From Acidobacteriota bacterium (lineage in GTDB: Bacteria; Acidobacteriota; Blastocatellia; HR10): a DNA stretch of 64,000 nucleotides. The notes under the pieces were generated by a model, which did no database searches, was not told the origin of the DNA, and saw only the letters and a list, made by a program, of their open reading frames with translations. The stretch is from NCBI GenBank assembly GCA_030550025.1, contig JAUQQC010000001.1:1-64000 (forward strand), written 5' to 3'. Each line of letters starts with the position of its first letter. Positions within the stretch are counted from its first letter, which is position 1. Positions 37,359 to 46,551 of the stretch are shown one piece after another. The translations under genes were made by a program, and so were the position numbers.

Positions 37359-38090
37359 TCACTTCCGAAGGGAAGGGAGACCGATGTGAATATGCGCACC
37401 GGTGGAGGAGCCAGGGATTTCGTCGCTGAAGGCGATGTAGGGGATTCCACGCTGCGCCAGATATTCGATCACCCAGCGTCCTTGTTCGCTCTCCGGATGT
37501 AGGGCGATGTCCACGCGCCCGCGGTGGTCCAAGCCCAAGCGGTGATGCGTCGGCGTTTGCCCGAACGCGCTGATGGGCAAGGGAAGGCCGAAGCGTCGCT
37601 CGTAGGCGCGCATGAGGGCGGCAAGATCGCTCATTGTGAAGCGACCTTGTCCGTAAGAGCGTGCGACGCGCACGAGGGCGCGCGCGACTCGGTGCTGTTG
37701 GCGCTCGCGTTCGGCGGCTCGCTCGGCATATTCTCTCACGCGCGCGAGGGCTTCTCGAGCCAAGCGTTCGACCTCTTGAGCAGCCGCCAGCCGCGCGCGT
37801 GCCGTTTGGGCTTCCAATTCGGCCCATTCGACATCACGGCGGGCGACAAGCCCGCGAGCGTAAAGCGCGCGCAGGCGTTCGACCTTCTCCTCCGCCTTTT
37901 GCGCCTCTTCCTCGGCCGCGCGAAGCGCGGTGCTCGCGTGCGCCCAATTCGCTTCCGCGCGCTGAAGCTCGGGCACGAGGGGAGCCGATGAGGACGGCGA
38001 CTGCGCATGCAGAGGTGAAAGCAGAAGGAGAACCCCAAGGAACGCGCGCGCGCTCCTTGAGCCCGTCTCTCTTGAGCGCCATTTCGTCAT
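37359..38090 (-). CDS. Secreted coiled-coil protein with possible peptidase-like C-terminal domain
   Basis: 243 aa. A signal peptide (AFLGVLLLLSPLHAQ) is followed by a long Ala/Glu/Arg-rich coiled coil (about residues 40-140) like those of periplasmic murein hydrolase activators. A compact C-terminal domain has THHRLGLDHRGRVDIALHP and TGAHIHIGLPS. The repeated His/Asp pattern (HxxxxxxD and a late HxH) is reminiscent of zinc peptidases of the M15/M23 kind, but I cannot assign a family. It ends 25 bases before the sensor kinase, so the two may be co-transcribed. Confidence 0.5.
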   Translation of the reverse strand: MTKWRSRETGSRSARAFLGVLLLLSPLHAQSPSSSAPLVPELQRAEANWAHASTALRAAEEEAQKAEEKVERLRALYARGLVARRDVEWAELEAQTARARLAAAQEVERLAREALARVREYAERAAERERQQHRVARALVRVARSYGQGRFTMSDLAALMRAYERRFGLPLPISAFGQTPTHHRLGLDHRGRVDIALHPESEQGRWVIEYLAQRGIPYIAFSDEIPGSSTGAHIHIGLPSLRK

Positions 38091-38142
38091 CTTGCGTCAG
38101 CGAGTCATTGTACGGGGTCGCGGGAGCCTTCGGCAATCCGGA

Positions 38143-39096
38143 TCACGCCACCACGCGATCCGGCCGCACAGTGTTCTTCAATTGCGTCCAGAAGCTCAAC
38201 CGATATTGCAGGAGGACCTTATGCACCTGGCGAGGTGTGACATCGCCGATGGTCTCGCTGATCAAGAGATGAAGGCCTTTCTCCGGAGGCGCCTCGCGTT
38301 TCAAGTACTCTTGGTAGATGGAGAGGATGGCCGCGCGCTGGGCCTCGCTCACGTCCGGTTCGGTGTCCAGCGCTTTGCGCCACTCGTGGAGCTTTTCGAG
38401 CCACCACCAGATGCGGCCGGGATCAAGCCTCAACTCAGCGGCCGCACGCTCGACGATCGCGCGCGCGTCGTCTTGTCCGGCGAGGATCTCGCGCCAGTAA
38501 ATCTTCTCGATCTCGAAGTTCGTTCGGCGCAAGCGCTCTCGATGAAGATAGTTCTTCACAGCCTCGGAGACGAGCGCATAGGGCAATCGCAGCTCTCGCG
38601 CGATCACCTTGCGGCGTCCTTCGGGCGGGCGCTCGCCGGATGCGAGCATCGCGCGATAGCGTTCTTCGACTTGTCGGCGCTGCTCCGGGGTGAGCCTCTT
38701 CGGAGCGGGTGGCACGGCTTTCCGGCGAGCCCGTCTTTTTCGCCGGACGGCGCGGCGTGGGAGTTTCTGTTCGCTCCTTTGGAACGGTTGACGCTTCGTC
38801 GTTCGTTGCGCGGCGGGGAAGAGTGGGCGATCCGGAAGCACCCCCCATTGGTCTGGACCCGAAATCGTCGGGCGGCGTAGCGAACGCGGACTCGCCGAAG
38901 GAGAACGGGAGGCCGCCGAAGCGCGCCTCTCGCGAAGTCCGGGTACGACCTTCTTCTGTTCGCGGGGGAATCTCTCTGAAGGGGGGACTTCTGTCGCGTC
39001 GAAGGGATATCGGGCGCGATCCTCGGAGCGTCCATCGGACGTGGTGCCTTTTTTGATCAACCGGGCACGGGGCGATCGCTCTGGCGGTTTGCTCAT
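38143..39096 (-). CDS. Basic protein with repeated helix-turn-helix-like segments, unknown function
   Basis: 317 aa from ATG 39096 (GGAGG upstream); the frame is open to 39207. The first about 130 residues are Arg/Pro/Ser-rich and probably disordered. The rest contains segments that look homologous: LTPEQRRQVEERYRAML...RRKVIARELRLPYALVSEAVKNYL, and DVSEAQRAAILSIYQEYL...LHLLISETIGDVTPRQVHKVLLQYR, with a more divergent copy between them (IEKIYWREIL...AAELRLDPGRIWWWLEKL). Each ends in a helix-turn-helix-like pattern. A nucleic-acid-binding role is likely, but the family is not recognised. Confidence 0.55.
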   Translation of the reverse strand: MSKPPERSPRARLIKKGTTSDGRSEDRARYPFDATEVPPSERFPREQKKVVPGLRERRASAASRSPSASPRSLRRPTISGPDQWGVLPDRPLFPAAQRTTKRQPFQRSEQKLPRRAVRRKRRARRKAVPPAPKRLTPEQRRQVEERYRAMLASGERPPEGRRKVIARELRLPYALVSEAVKNYLHRERLRRTNFEIEKIYWREILAGQDDARAIVERAAAELRLDPGRIWWWLEKLHEWRKALDTEPDVSEAQRAAILSIYQEYLKREAPPEKGLHLLISETIGDVTPRQVHKVLLQYRLSFWTQLKNTVRPDRVVA

Positions 39097-39136
39097 ACTG
39101 TGCCTCCACGCGCGCTCTCTTCGGATGACCCGCCTT

Positions 39137-39166
39137 ATGATAGCACTTCCCCGTGATGAAGACCAA
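39137..39166 (-). promoter_or_regulatory. Promoter for the HTH-repeat protein gene
   Basis: Minus strand: TTGGTC (39166-39161), 18 bases, TATCAT (39142-39137). The ATG is at 39096. Confidence 0.35.
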
Positions 39167-39266
39167 GCCGAAATTCCGCGCCGGGAACGATCGGCGTTTG
39201 GTCCCACTCTTGCCAGTGCTTTCCGAGATCGGCCACAATGTACGAGCGATCGTTAAGGGGGCCAGC

Positions 39267-39923
39267 ATGAGCGTTCACGAAGATCGTGGCGTGATCCTGG
39301 AAACACAGCCGGTCGGCCCGTTCTGGATGAATACCTATGTCGTCGGATGCGCGCGAACGCGAGAGGCGATCATCATTGACCCCGGGGATGAGCCCGAGGT
39401 CATCCTTGGTTTCCTCGCGCGGCATCAGCTCGTGCCGAAGTACATCCTTTGCACGCACGGGCATGTGGATCATGTCGGGGCGGTCGCGGAGGTGAGAGCC
39501 GCCACGGGGGCACCCGTCTGCCTGCATCCAGAGGACTTCTTCCTCTACGAGCGCATGGTCGAATGGGGGGCGCTCTTTGGCCTGCGCGTCCGACCGGGGC
39601 CGACTCCCGATCATTGGCTCTCGGATGGGGAGGAGTTGTGCTTTGGGGAGCATCGGATTCGGGCCATTCATACCCCAGGGCACACGCCGGGGGGGATGTC
39701 GTTCCTTCTGGACGATATGCTCTTTGCGGGCGATACGCTGTTTGCGGGATCGGTGGGCCGAACGGATCTGCCCGGCGGCTCTTGGCCGACGCTCATGCGC
39801 TCCATTCGGGAGAAGCTCTTGCCGCTTGGGGATCACATTCGCGTCTATAGCGGTCATGGACCGATGACGACGCTGGGGCGAGAGCGTCGCACGAATCCGT
39901 TTTTGCAGGGGGGAGGGCTATGA
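39267..39923 (+). CDS. Metallo-beta-lactamase-fold hydrolase (glyoxalase II-like)
   Basis: 218 aa from ATG 39267, preceded by AAGGGGG. The zinc-binding motifs are complete: THGHVDHVG, HTPGHTPGG, AGDTLFAGSVGRTDL and the final SGHGPMT. The pattern is that of small thioesterase-like hydrolases of the glyoxalase II group (YcbL-like). It overlaps the acyl-CoA dehydrogenase gene by four bases, so the pair could act on acyl thioesters. The substrate is not determined. Confidence 0.85.
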   Translation: MSVHEDRGVILETQPVGPFWMNTYVVGCARTREAIIIDPGDEPEVILGFLARHQLVPKYILCTHGHVDHVGAVAEVRAATGAPVCLHPEDFFLYERMVEWGALFGLRVRPGPTPDHWLSDGEELCFGEHRIRAIHTPGHTPGGMSFLLDDMLFAGDTLFAGSVGRTDLPGGSWPTLMRSIREKLLPLGDHIRVYSGHGPMTTLGRERRTNPFLQGGGL

Positions 39924-41134
39924 TTGATTTCCGATTGACGGAAGAGCATCTGGCGGTGGAGAAGATGGTGCGCGAGTTCGCCGCGCGTGAGATTGCGCCG
40001 CGCATCAAGGAGCTGGACGAGAAGGGGGAGACCGATCCGGCGATCCTGCGGAAGATGGGGGAATTGGGCCTCTTGGGCATCTGTATTCCGGAGGAGTACG
40101 GCGGAGCGGGTTTCGATTACATCGCGCTGGGCCTCGCGTGCGAGGAATTGGAGTACGTGGATACGGCGTTTCGCGTCCCGATGTCCGTCCATGTGGCGTT
40201 GAATTCCCTGACGTTGCTCGCGTGGGGAACGGAGGACCAGAAGCAGCGGTATCTCGTCCCTCAAGCGAAGGGGGAGAAGTTGGCGACCTATGCGCTGACC
40301 GAGCCTAATGCCGGCTCCGATGTCGTCGGGATGCAAGCGACGGCCATTCGGGATGGCGACTTCTACATCCTCAACGGGGAGAAGGTGTGGATCAGCCTGG
40401 CGGATATTGCTGACCACTTTCTGGTCTTCGCCTGGACGGATGTGGAGAAGAAGAAGGTTCGGGACCATTCCGGCATCTCCGCGTTCATCTTGGAACGGGG
40501 GATGCCTGGTCTGACGACGGGCACGATTCACGGCAAGCTCGGCATTCGCGCGGGCAATACCGGGTGGATCTCCATGCAGGACGTGCGCGTGCCCAAGGAG
40601 AATCGGCTCGGATACGAGGGCGAGGGCTTTAAGATCGCGATGTTCGCGTTGGATCAGGGGCGGTACACGGTGGCCGCGGGGGCGACCGGGCTCATCCGCG
40701 CCTGTCGCGATGCATCGGTGCGATATGCGTTGGAGCGGCGGACCTTCGGCCGGCTCATCGGCGAACATCAGTTGGTCAAGGAGATGCTCGCCGAGATGGA
40801 GGCCGATTATCAAATCTGCCGGCTGCTGTGGCTGCGCGCCGGGTGGATGAAGAACGTGGGGCTGCGCAACACGCGGGAGACATCGCTGGCCAAATGGATC
40901 GCGACCGTCGCCAGCGAACGAGCGGCCTCCAATGCCGTACAGATTTACGGAGCCTACGGCTACTCGAACGAGTATCCGGTCGAGCGGTTCTATCGCAATT
41001 GCAAGGGCGCGGTCATCTACGAGGGGACGCGCGAAATCCACAAGCTCATTCAAGCGGACTACCTCTTGGGGTTCCGCACGGATAAGCCCTTGCGGTGCAC
41101 GCTCCCACCGTGGGAACCGAAGGCAGCGAAGTGA
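39920..41134 (+). CDS. Acyl-CoA dehydrogenase
   Basis: 404 aa. This FAD flavoprotein makes the alpha-beta double bond in acyl-CoAs. Seen: the helical N-terminal domain (FRLTEEHLAVEKMVREFA), YALTEPNAGSDVVGM and GEKVWISLADIADHFLVFA of the beta domain, RRTFGRLIGEHQLVKEMLAEM, QIYGAYGYSNEYPVERFYRN, and IYEGTREIHKLI with the expected catalytic Glu in YEGT. Chain-length preference cannot be told. It is coupled to the upstream metallo-beta-lactamase-fold gene through ATGA. Confidence 0.93.
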   Translation: MIDFRLTEEHLAVEKMVREFAAREIAPRIKELDEKGETDPAILRKMGELGLLGICIPEEYGGAGFDYIALGLACEELEYVDTAFRVPMSVHVALNSLTLLAWGTEDQKQRYLVPQAKGEKLATYALTEPNAGSDVVGMQATAIRDGDFYILNGEKVWISLADIADHFLVFAWTDVEKKKVRDHSGISAFILERGMPGLTTGTIHGKLGIRAGNTGWISMQDVRVPKENRLGYEGEGFKIAMFALDQGRYTVAAGATGLIRACRDASVRYALERRTFGRLIGEHQLVKEMLAEMEADYQICRLLWLRAGWMKNVGLRNTRETSLAKWIATVASERAASNAVQIYGAYGYSNEYPVERFYRNCKGAVIYEGTREIHKLIQADYLLGFRTDKPLRCTLPPWEPKAAK

Positions 41135-41172
41135 TGTGGTGACGGGCGGCCGTGGCGTTGAGCCAAGGAGAA

Positions 41173-42579
41173 ATGGCGTTTGATCGCGCAGCGCTCTTGG
41201 CGAAAGTCCGAACGACGATCGTCCGGTATGGGATGCTGGAGGATGGGGATTTAGTCGTCGTCGCCGTCTCCGGCGGACCGGACTCGGTCGCTCTGCTTCA
41301 TCTTTTGGAAGAACTGCGCGGTTCGTTCTATCCCCACGTGCGCTTACATGTCGCGCACCTCAATCACCAGTTGCGAGGGGAGGAGGCAGAGGCGGACGAA
41401 GCCTTCGTGCGAGAACTCGCCGAACGACTCGGCATTCCGTTCACGAGCGAGCGTCGGGACGTGCGGGCGCTGGCGCGAACGCAGGGGCGGAATCTGGAAG
41501 AAGTGGCGCGTGAAGTGCGATACGCTTTCCTTCGCCGCGTGGCGGCGGAGGTGGGCGCGCGTCGCATCGCCACCGGTCATACGCTCACGGATCAAGCCGA
41601 GACGTTCCTCCTGCGGTTGCTGCGCGGCGCTGGAGGAGAGGGCTTGAGCGGCATCCACCCCGTTGTGGACGATCTCATCGTTCGTCCCCTCTTGGCCGTG
41701 CGGCGCGAGGAGACGCGCGCCTATTGCGAGGCGCTGGGGATTCCGTATCGCATGGATCGGTCGAATCTAGAACTGGAGCGATGGCGCAATCGCGTGCGAT
41801 GGGAGGTTCTGCCCCGGCTCGTGGCGTTGAATCCGCAGGCGTTGGAGGCCATTGGGCGCGCGGCCGAGCGGCTGCGCGTGGACGAGGCCTATTTCGATGA
41901 AGTCCTCGGCAACGTGTTCCCCGATGCGCTCATCTCACGTGAGCGTGACATGCTTCGGCTCTCGGTGGAGAAACTGCGGGCCCTCCATCCGGCGCTTCGC
42001 TCGCGGGCGCTGCGCGAAGCCATCCGGCAACTCTGCGGGCACACGCGGCGCGTGACGAGTCAGCACGTGGAGGCCTTGGAACGGCTGTTGGAGCCGGGCA
42101 AGAGCGGACGTCGTGTCCTCTTGCCCGCCGCGGTGGTCGTGTGGCGCGAGTTCGATGCCCTCACGTTCCGGCATCAGCCGCGCCGGCCGCAACCTTATTG
42201 GAGGGAGCTGTGCCCGGGCGAACCGATTGAGGTCGGAGGCTTCGGGATTTGGTTGGAGCGCGGGGTGGTGGAAGCGCCGACATCGGCGGGGCAGATCGTG
42301 GTGCTCGATGACGAGCGTGTGCCGGAGCGTCTGGCGGTGCGCTCGCGCCGGCCGGGGGACCGATATGTCCCTGTTGGCCGACGGCGACCGCTCAAGCTCA
42401 AGACGCTCATGTGGGCGCAGCGCATTCCGATCTCGGAGCGCGATCGCTGGCCGCTCGTCGTCACGGCTGAAGAGGATCGTATCGTGTGCGCGCCGGGGCT
42501 TCCCGTGGCGGCGGAATTCGCCGTCCGGGCGGAGACGCGACGCCTGGCCGTGATTCGCTTCGAGCGTGGCCGAACGTGA
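41173..42579 (+). CDS. tilS: tRNA(Ile)-lysidine synthase TilS
   Basis: 468 aa from ATG 41173, which has AAGGAG just upstream, though closer than ideal; a GTG at 41152 in the same frame is an alternative. TilS converts C34 of tRNA-Ile(CAU) to lysidine so that it reads AUA. Seen: the PP-loop AVSGGPDSVALLHLL, HLNHQLRGEEAEADE, ATGHTLTDQAETFLLRLLRG, the RPLL...R region and the C-terminal VRSRRPGDRY...KLKTLM domain. It sits directly before ftsH, a common arrangement. Confidence 0.95.
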   Translation: MAFDRAALLAKVRTTIVRYGMLEDGDLVVVAVSGGPDSVALLHLLEELRGSFYPHVRLHVAHLNHQLRGEEAEADEAFVRELAERLGIPFTSERRDVRALARTQGRNLEEVAREVRYAFLRRVAAEVGARRIATGHTLTDQAETFLLRLLRGAGGEGLSGIHPVVDDLIVRPLLAVRREETRAYCEALGIPYRMDRSNLELERWRNRVRWEVLPRLVALNPQALEAIGRAAERLRVDEAYFDEVLGNVFPDALISRERDMLRLSVEKLRALHPALRSRALREAIRQLCGHTRRVTSQHVEALERLLEPGKSGRRVLLPAAVVVWREFDALTFRHQPRRPQPYWRELCPGEPIEVGGFGIWLERGVVEAPTSAGQIVVLDDERVPERLAVRSRRPGDRYVPVGRRRPLKLKTLMWAQRIPISERDRWPLVVTAEEDRIVCAPGLPVAAEFAVRAETRRLAVIRFERGRT

Positions 42580-42587
42580 GCTCGCTG

Positions 42588-42643
42588 TGATACACTTAAG
42601 GCTCGGACATCTGACCGCCTGGCCCGCGCGCCTGCGGGCGGTC
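42588..42643 (+). promoter_or_regulatory. ftsH leader: extended -10 and GC-rich hairpin
   Basis: TGATACACT (42588-42596) looks like an extended -10. Downstream, GACCGCC (42613-42619) can pair with GGCGGTC (42637-42643), and an inner GCCCGC/GCGGGC pairing competes with it. The hairpin ends just before the ftsH ribosome binding site (GGAGG near 42650). Confidence 0.35.
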
Positions 42644-42662
42644 GGGAGAGGAGGGACAGGGA

Positions 42663-44603
42663 TTGGATTCGAGAGCGCGACAGTTGATCTTCTGGATCAT
42701 GATGGTGGGCGGCGCCCTGCTGCTCTATAACTTCTTCCAGACGTCCACCGCGCGAACGGTGACGGAGTTGCCCTTCTCGGATTTGGTCTTGGCGATTCGG
42801 CAGCGACAGGTCGTCGAAGCCGTCCTGGAAGACGATCGCGTGACGGGAACACTGCGCGATGGACGGCGATTCCGAACGGCGTTGGCGAATCCCGAGGTCG
42901 CCGCGCGCGTGGCCGAGATGCTCACCGATGTCGGACCGGAAGCGGAGGTGCGTCCCCGCGTCATCTTTCGCGGAGGGGGGAACACGTACTGGATGATGTT
43001 CCTGACGTGGGTTCTCCCCATCCTCCTCTTCGGAGCCTTCTGGGTCTTCATGCTGCGACAGATGCAGGCCAGTGGCAACAAGGCGCTCAGCTTTGGGAAA
43101 AGCCGCGCTCGCATGTTCTCCGGGCAGCAGAAGCGCGTGACGTTCAAGGACGTGGCTGGCGTGGATGAGGCGAAGGAGGAGCTGAAGGAGATCATTGATT
43201 TCCTCAAAGATCCGCAGAAGTTCCAGAAGCTCGGTGGGCGCATCCCCAAAGGAGTTCTCTTGATGGGGCCACCCGGAACGGGGAAGACGCTGCTGGCGCG
43301 CGCGGTCGCGGGCGAAGCGGGCGTGCCGTTCTTCTCGATCTCGGGATCGGAATTCGTCGAGATGTTCGTCGGCGTGGGAGCGAGTCGCGTGCGCGATCTC
43401 TTCGAGCAGGCGAAAAAACATGCCCCCTGCGTCGTCTTCATCGATGAGATTGATGCCGTCGGCCGACATCGGGGAGCGGGGTTGGGGGGCGGCCACGATG
43501 AGCGCGAGCAGACGCTCAATCAATTGCTCGTCGAGATGGATGGCTTCGAATCGAATGAAGGGATCATCCTCATGGCGGCGACCAATCGCCCCGATGTGCT
43601 CGATCCGGCGCTGTTGCGGCCCGGACGCTTCGATCGGCGCATCGTGGTGAATCGGCCCGATGTGCGCGGGCGCGAAGAGATCTTGCGCGTGCATACGCGG
43701 AAGGTGCAACTGGGGGAGGACGTGGACCTCTCGGTGATCGCGCGGGGCACGCCGGGCTTCACCGGCGCCGATTTGGCGAATCTCGTCAACGAGGCCGCTC
43801 TGATCGCCGCGCGGCACAACCGTAAGGCCGTCACCATGCAAGACTTCGAGGCGGCGAAGGACAAAGTCCTCATGGGTACCGAACGCCGCTCGATCGTCAT
43901 CTCCGAGGTGGAGAAGCGCAACACGGCCTATCACGAAGCCGGACACACGATCGTCGCCCTCAAGGTCCCGCATGCCGATCCCATTCACAAGGTGACGATC
44001 ATCCCGCGCGGCATGGCGCTTGGGGTGACGCAGCAGCTGCCTGAATCGGACCGCTACATGCACACGCGCGAATATCTGGAGAGTCAAATTGCCATCATGA
44101 TGGGTGGACGCGTGGCCGAGGAGATCTTTCTGGGGAGCATGACCACCGGCGCGAGCAACGATTTGGAACGCGCCACCGAGATCGCGCGCAAGATGGTGTG
44201 CGAATTTGGCATGTCGCGCTTGGGGCCGCTCACGTTCGGGCGCAGCGACGAGGCCATCTTCTTGGGGAAGGAGCTGGTCCGCCACCAAAATTACAGTGAG
44301 GATACGGCCATCAAGATCGACCAGGAGGTCAACCGCATCGTCATGGAGCAGTACGAGCGCGCGCGGCAGATCATCCTGGAGAATCGGGAGGCTGTCGAAC
44401 GGCTCGTTCAAGCGCTCCTGGAGAAGGAGACGCTCGATGCCCAGGAGATTCGCCAGATCGTCGAAGGATGCGCTGAGACGGCGACGGCGTCTTCGCCACT
44501 TCCCGCGAGCGGATCGGAGACGGAACACGAGAAGGGGCGCGAGCCGCGCGTGCTGAAGCCTCTTCTGCCCCCCGTTCCCGGTGATACGCCGGCGACGGCT
44601 TGA
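42663..44603 (+). CDS. ftsH: ATP-dependent zinc metalloprotease FtsH
   Basis: 646 aa from a TTG start at 42663, eight bases after GGAGG. Two membrane helices ([40 protein letters not shown]) flank a periplasmic domain. The AAA+ domain has [18 protein letters not shown] and the arginine-finger region [20 protein letters not shown]. The protease domain has the zinc motif [11 protein letters not shown]. It degrades misfolded membrane proteins and regulators as a hexamer. The C-terminal about 40 residues are a variable Ser/Pro tail. Confidence 0.98.
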   Translation: MDSRARQLIFWIMMVGGALLLYNFFQTSTARTVTELPFSDLVLAIRQRQVVEAVLEDDRVTGTLRDGRRFRTALANPEVAARVAEMLTDVGPEAEVRPRVIFRGGGNTYWMMFLTWVLPILLFGAFWVFMLRQMQASGNKALSFGKSRARMFSGQQKRVTFKDVAGVDEAKEELKEIIDFLKDPQKFQKLGGRIPKGVLLMGPPGTGKTLLARAVAGEAGVPFFSISGSEFVEMFVGVGASRVRDLFEQAKKHAPCVVFIDEIDAVGRHRGAGLGGGHDEREQTLNQLLVEMDGFESNEGIILMAATNRPDVLDPALLRPGRFDRRIVVNRPDVRGREEILRVHTRKVQLGEDVDLSVIARGTPGFTGADLANLVNEAALIAARHNRKAVTMQDFEAAKDKVLMGTERRSIVISEVEKRNTAYHEAGHTIVALKVPHADPIHKVTIIPRGMALGVTQQLPESDRYMHTREYLESQIAIMMGGRVAEEIFLGSMTTGASNDLERATEIARKMVCEFGMSRLGPLTFGRSDEAIFLGKELVRHQNYSEDTAIKIDQEVNRIVMEQYERARQIILENREAVERLVQALLEKETLDAQEIRQIVEGCAETATASSPLPASGSETEHEKGREPRVLKPLLPPVPGDTPATA

Positions 44604-44626
44604 GTCCCCGTGCGTCCCGGCTCTCT

Positions 44627-46195
44627 TCATTCGTTTGCCGAAGCGAACTGGTTGAGCAGGATCGTCTCCACGTGCGTCGCCCATTCCTCGGCCTCTTCCA
44701 ACAGCGCGAGCAGGCGACTGTGATATTCGTTGTTGAAGGCCTGATCGGTGATGGCGTTGAGATTGGTCAGGACATTGTAGTATGCGCCCTTGATGGCCGC
44801 GAGAGCCAATTGCGCCCCGACAGCGACATCGGAAAGGGCATTGGGCGAGCCGATCTCGGCCAGCTCTACGAGCGCGCGCAGTACGGCGTGAGCGGCCTCG
44901 GCCGTGCGCGCGGGGACGATGACGGCAGCTTTGAGCGCCTCTTGAATCTCTTGTTCGCGAAGGCGTTGTTGGTCTTCGGTCTCCTTCGGGAGACGGTAGG
45001 CGGCCATGACACGACGGAAGCTCTCGGCATCGGCTTCGATCGCAGCCGAGAGCGCGCGGCGCAGGTCCTCAAGCTGCGCGAGCACAGTGCGCAGGCGCTC
45101 GTGCACGGTCTCGAATCGCTTCTTCTGCAACGTCAGGCGACTCATCATCTCGCCCAAGGCGGCCGCTAGAGCGCCGGAGAGGGCGGCGACGCTTCCCCCA
45201 CCAGGGGCGGGCGTCGCCGCGGCGACTGCGTCCAAAAACGGTTGCACGCCGGATGCCGGAGCGGCTGGCGTTTCTCCCGCTTCGCGCCGGGCCAACGCAG
45301 CAGCGAGGCGGTTCTCCAAGATTTGCTCCCGGCTGAAATTCTCCAGTTGCAGATACCACTCGGCGCACGCATCGAGGGCAGCTTGAGGAACGAGCCCCAC
45401 GATCTCGCTGCCTCGCACGCTGACGCCATAGCGCTCGGCTTCTCGCTTGACCATCTCGAACGCGCGAAAGATTGGCGTCTGCTCGTAGTCGACCAGATTC
45501 ATCGAGACCTGGACGATCCCGCGATCCCTCAGCTCGAATCCAAGGGCCTTAACGTACCGCAATCCGCCGTCGCGTCCGCGAACGGCGCGCGCGATCTTGC
45601 GCGCGATCTCGATATCGTTGGTGTTGAGGTTGACGTTGTAAGCGATGAGCGGAGGACGCGCGCCGACGACGGTCGCGCCGGCCGTCGGATGCACGCGCGG
45701 CGGGCCGAAATCCGGCGCGCGATCGGGATCGCGAGCGATCGCCTCGCGCAAGCCTTCGAACTCGCCCTTGCGGATGTTCGCCAGATCAACGCGATCCGGG
45801 CGCGTGGCCGCGCGCTCGTAGAGATAGACGGGGATATTCAGCTCTTCCGCGATTCGGCGTCCCGTCTCTCGCGCCAGGGCGACGCAGTCATCCATCGTGA
45901 CATTACGAATGGGGACAAAGGGGATGACGTCGGTCGCACCGATACGTGGGTGCTCCCCTCGATGTTCATTGAGATCGATGAGTTCGGCCGCGCGGCGCGT
46001 GGCGCGCACGGCAGCTTCGACGGCCGCCTCGGGCTCGGCGACGAAGGTGATCACCGAACGATTGTGATCCCGATCCATCTCACGATCGAGCACGATGACG
46101 CCGGGAACGGACTCGATGGCGCGCACGATCTCTTCGACGACTTCCGGGCGCCGCCCCTCGCTGAAGTTCGGGATGCATTCGACGATCTTCTCCAT
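44627..46195 (-). CDS. ftcD: Bifunctional glutamate formimidoyltransferase / formimidoyl-THF cyclodeaminase
   Basis: 522 aa from ATG 46195 (GAAGAGG upstream). The N-terminal about 300 residues (MEKIVECIPNFSEGR; MDRDHNRSVITF; HPRIGATDVIPFVPI) are the formimidoyltransferase that passes the formimino group from histidine breakdown to tetrahydrofolate. The C-terminal about 190 residues (PAPGGGSVAALSGALAAALGEM and the LSDVAVGAQLALAAIKGAYYNV helix) are the cyclodeaminase that releases ammonia to give methenyl-THF. The fused form is common in Acidobacteria and animals. Other hut genes are not in the window. Confidence 0.95.
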   Translation of the reverse strand: MEKIVECIPNFSEGRRPEVVEEIVRAIESVPGVIVLDREMDRDHNRSVITFVAEPEAAVEAAVRATRRAAELIDLNEHRGEHPRIGATDVIPFVPIRNVTMDDCVALARETGRRIAEELNIPVYLYERAATRPDRVDLANIRKGEFEGLREAIARDPDRAPDFGPPRVHPTAGATVVGARPPLIAYNVNLNTNDIEIARKIARAVRGRDGGLRYVKALGFELRDRGIVQVSMNLVDYEQTPIFRAFEMVKREAERYGVSVRGSEIVGLVPQAALDACAEWYLQLENFSREQILENRLAAALARREAGETPAAPASGVQPFLDAVAAATPAPGGGSVAALSGALAAALGEMMSRLTLQKKRFETVHERLRTVLAQLEDLRRALSAAIEADAESFRRVMAAYRLPKETEDQQRLREQEIQEALKAAVIVPARTAEAAHAVLRALVELAEIGSPNALSDVAVGAQLALAAIKGAYYNVLTNLNAITDQAFNNEYHSRLLALLEEAEEWATHVETILLNQFASANE

Positions 46196-46346
46196 CGATT
46201 GCCTCTTCCGCTGGCGTGGACTGCCCCATGCCTTCGCTCTTATAGCACACGCACGAGAGGGCGGACAAGCCGAGGTGCTCCTTCCTCGCGCGAGCGTTCT
46301 GAGGGCGCTTCGCATGAGCGCGCAAGCATCGAGCGCGAGATTTCTC

Positions 46347-46375
46347 TTGACAAAATCGGCCCTTCTGGAGATACT
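46347..46375 (+). promoter_or_regulatory. Promoter of the TauE/SafE leader
   Basis: Perfect TTGACA (46347-46352), a 17-base spacer and GATACT (46370-46375). The transcript would start near 46383. Confidence 0.6.
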
Positions 46376-46516
46376 ATCGCGCTTGGAATGTGCGGGTCGC
46401 TCAGCGGAGGGATCAGGGAGCGGGCAAGAGAACGACTTGTGCGCGCTGCCTTCTCCGCGAGCGAAGAAGGAGGATGGGGGCTCGTTAGGAGTCGTCGAGA
46501 GGACGAAGTGGGGGGG

Positions 46517-46551
46517 AAGAGCCCGCGGCTACCCGAGAGTCGCGGGCTCTT
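46517..46551 (+). terminator. Intrinsic-terminator-like hairpin in the TauE/SafE leader
   Basis: AAGAGCCCGCG pairs perfectly with CGCGGGCTCTT. Three further pairs including one G-T bring the stem to 14, with a seven-base loop. It is followed by GTACTTTTC, a modest T-rich stretch, and lies about 80 bases before the downstream start codon. Confidence 0.6.

Noticed and set aside
42195-44684. An 829-codon minus-strand frame opposite tilS and ftsH
   Set aside because: Antisense of two clear genes; no domain recognised.
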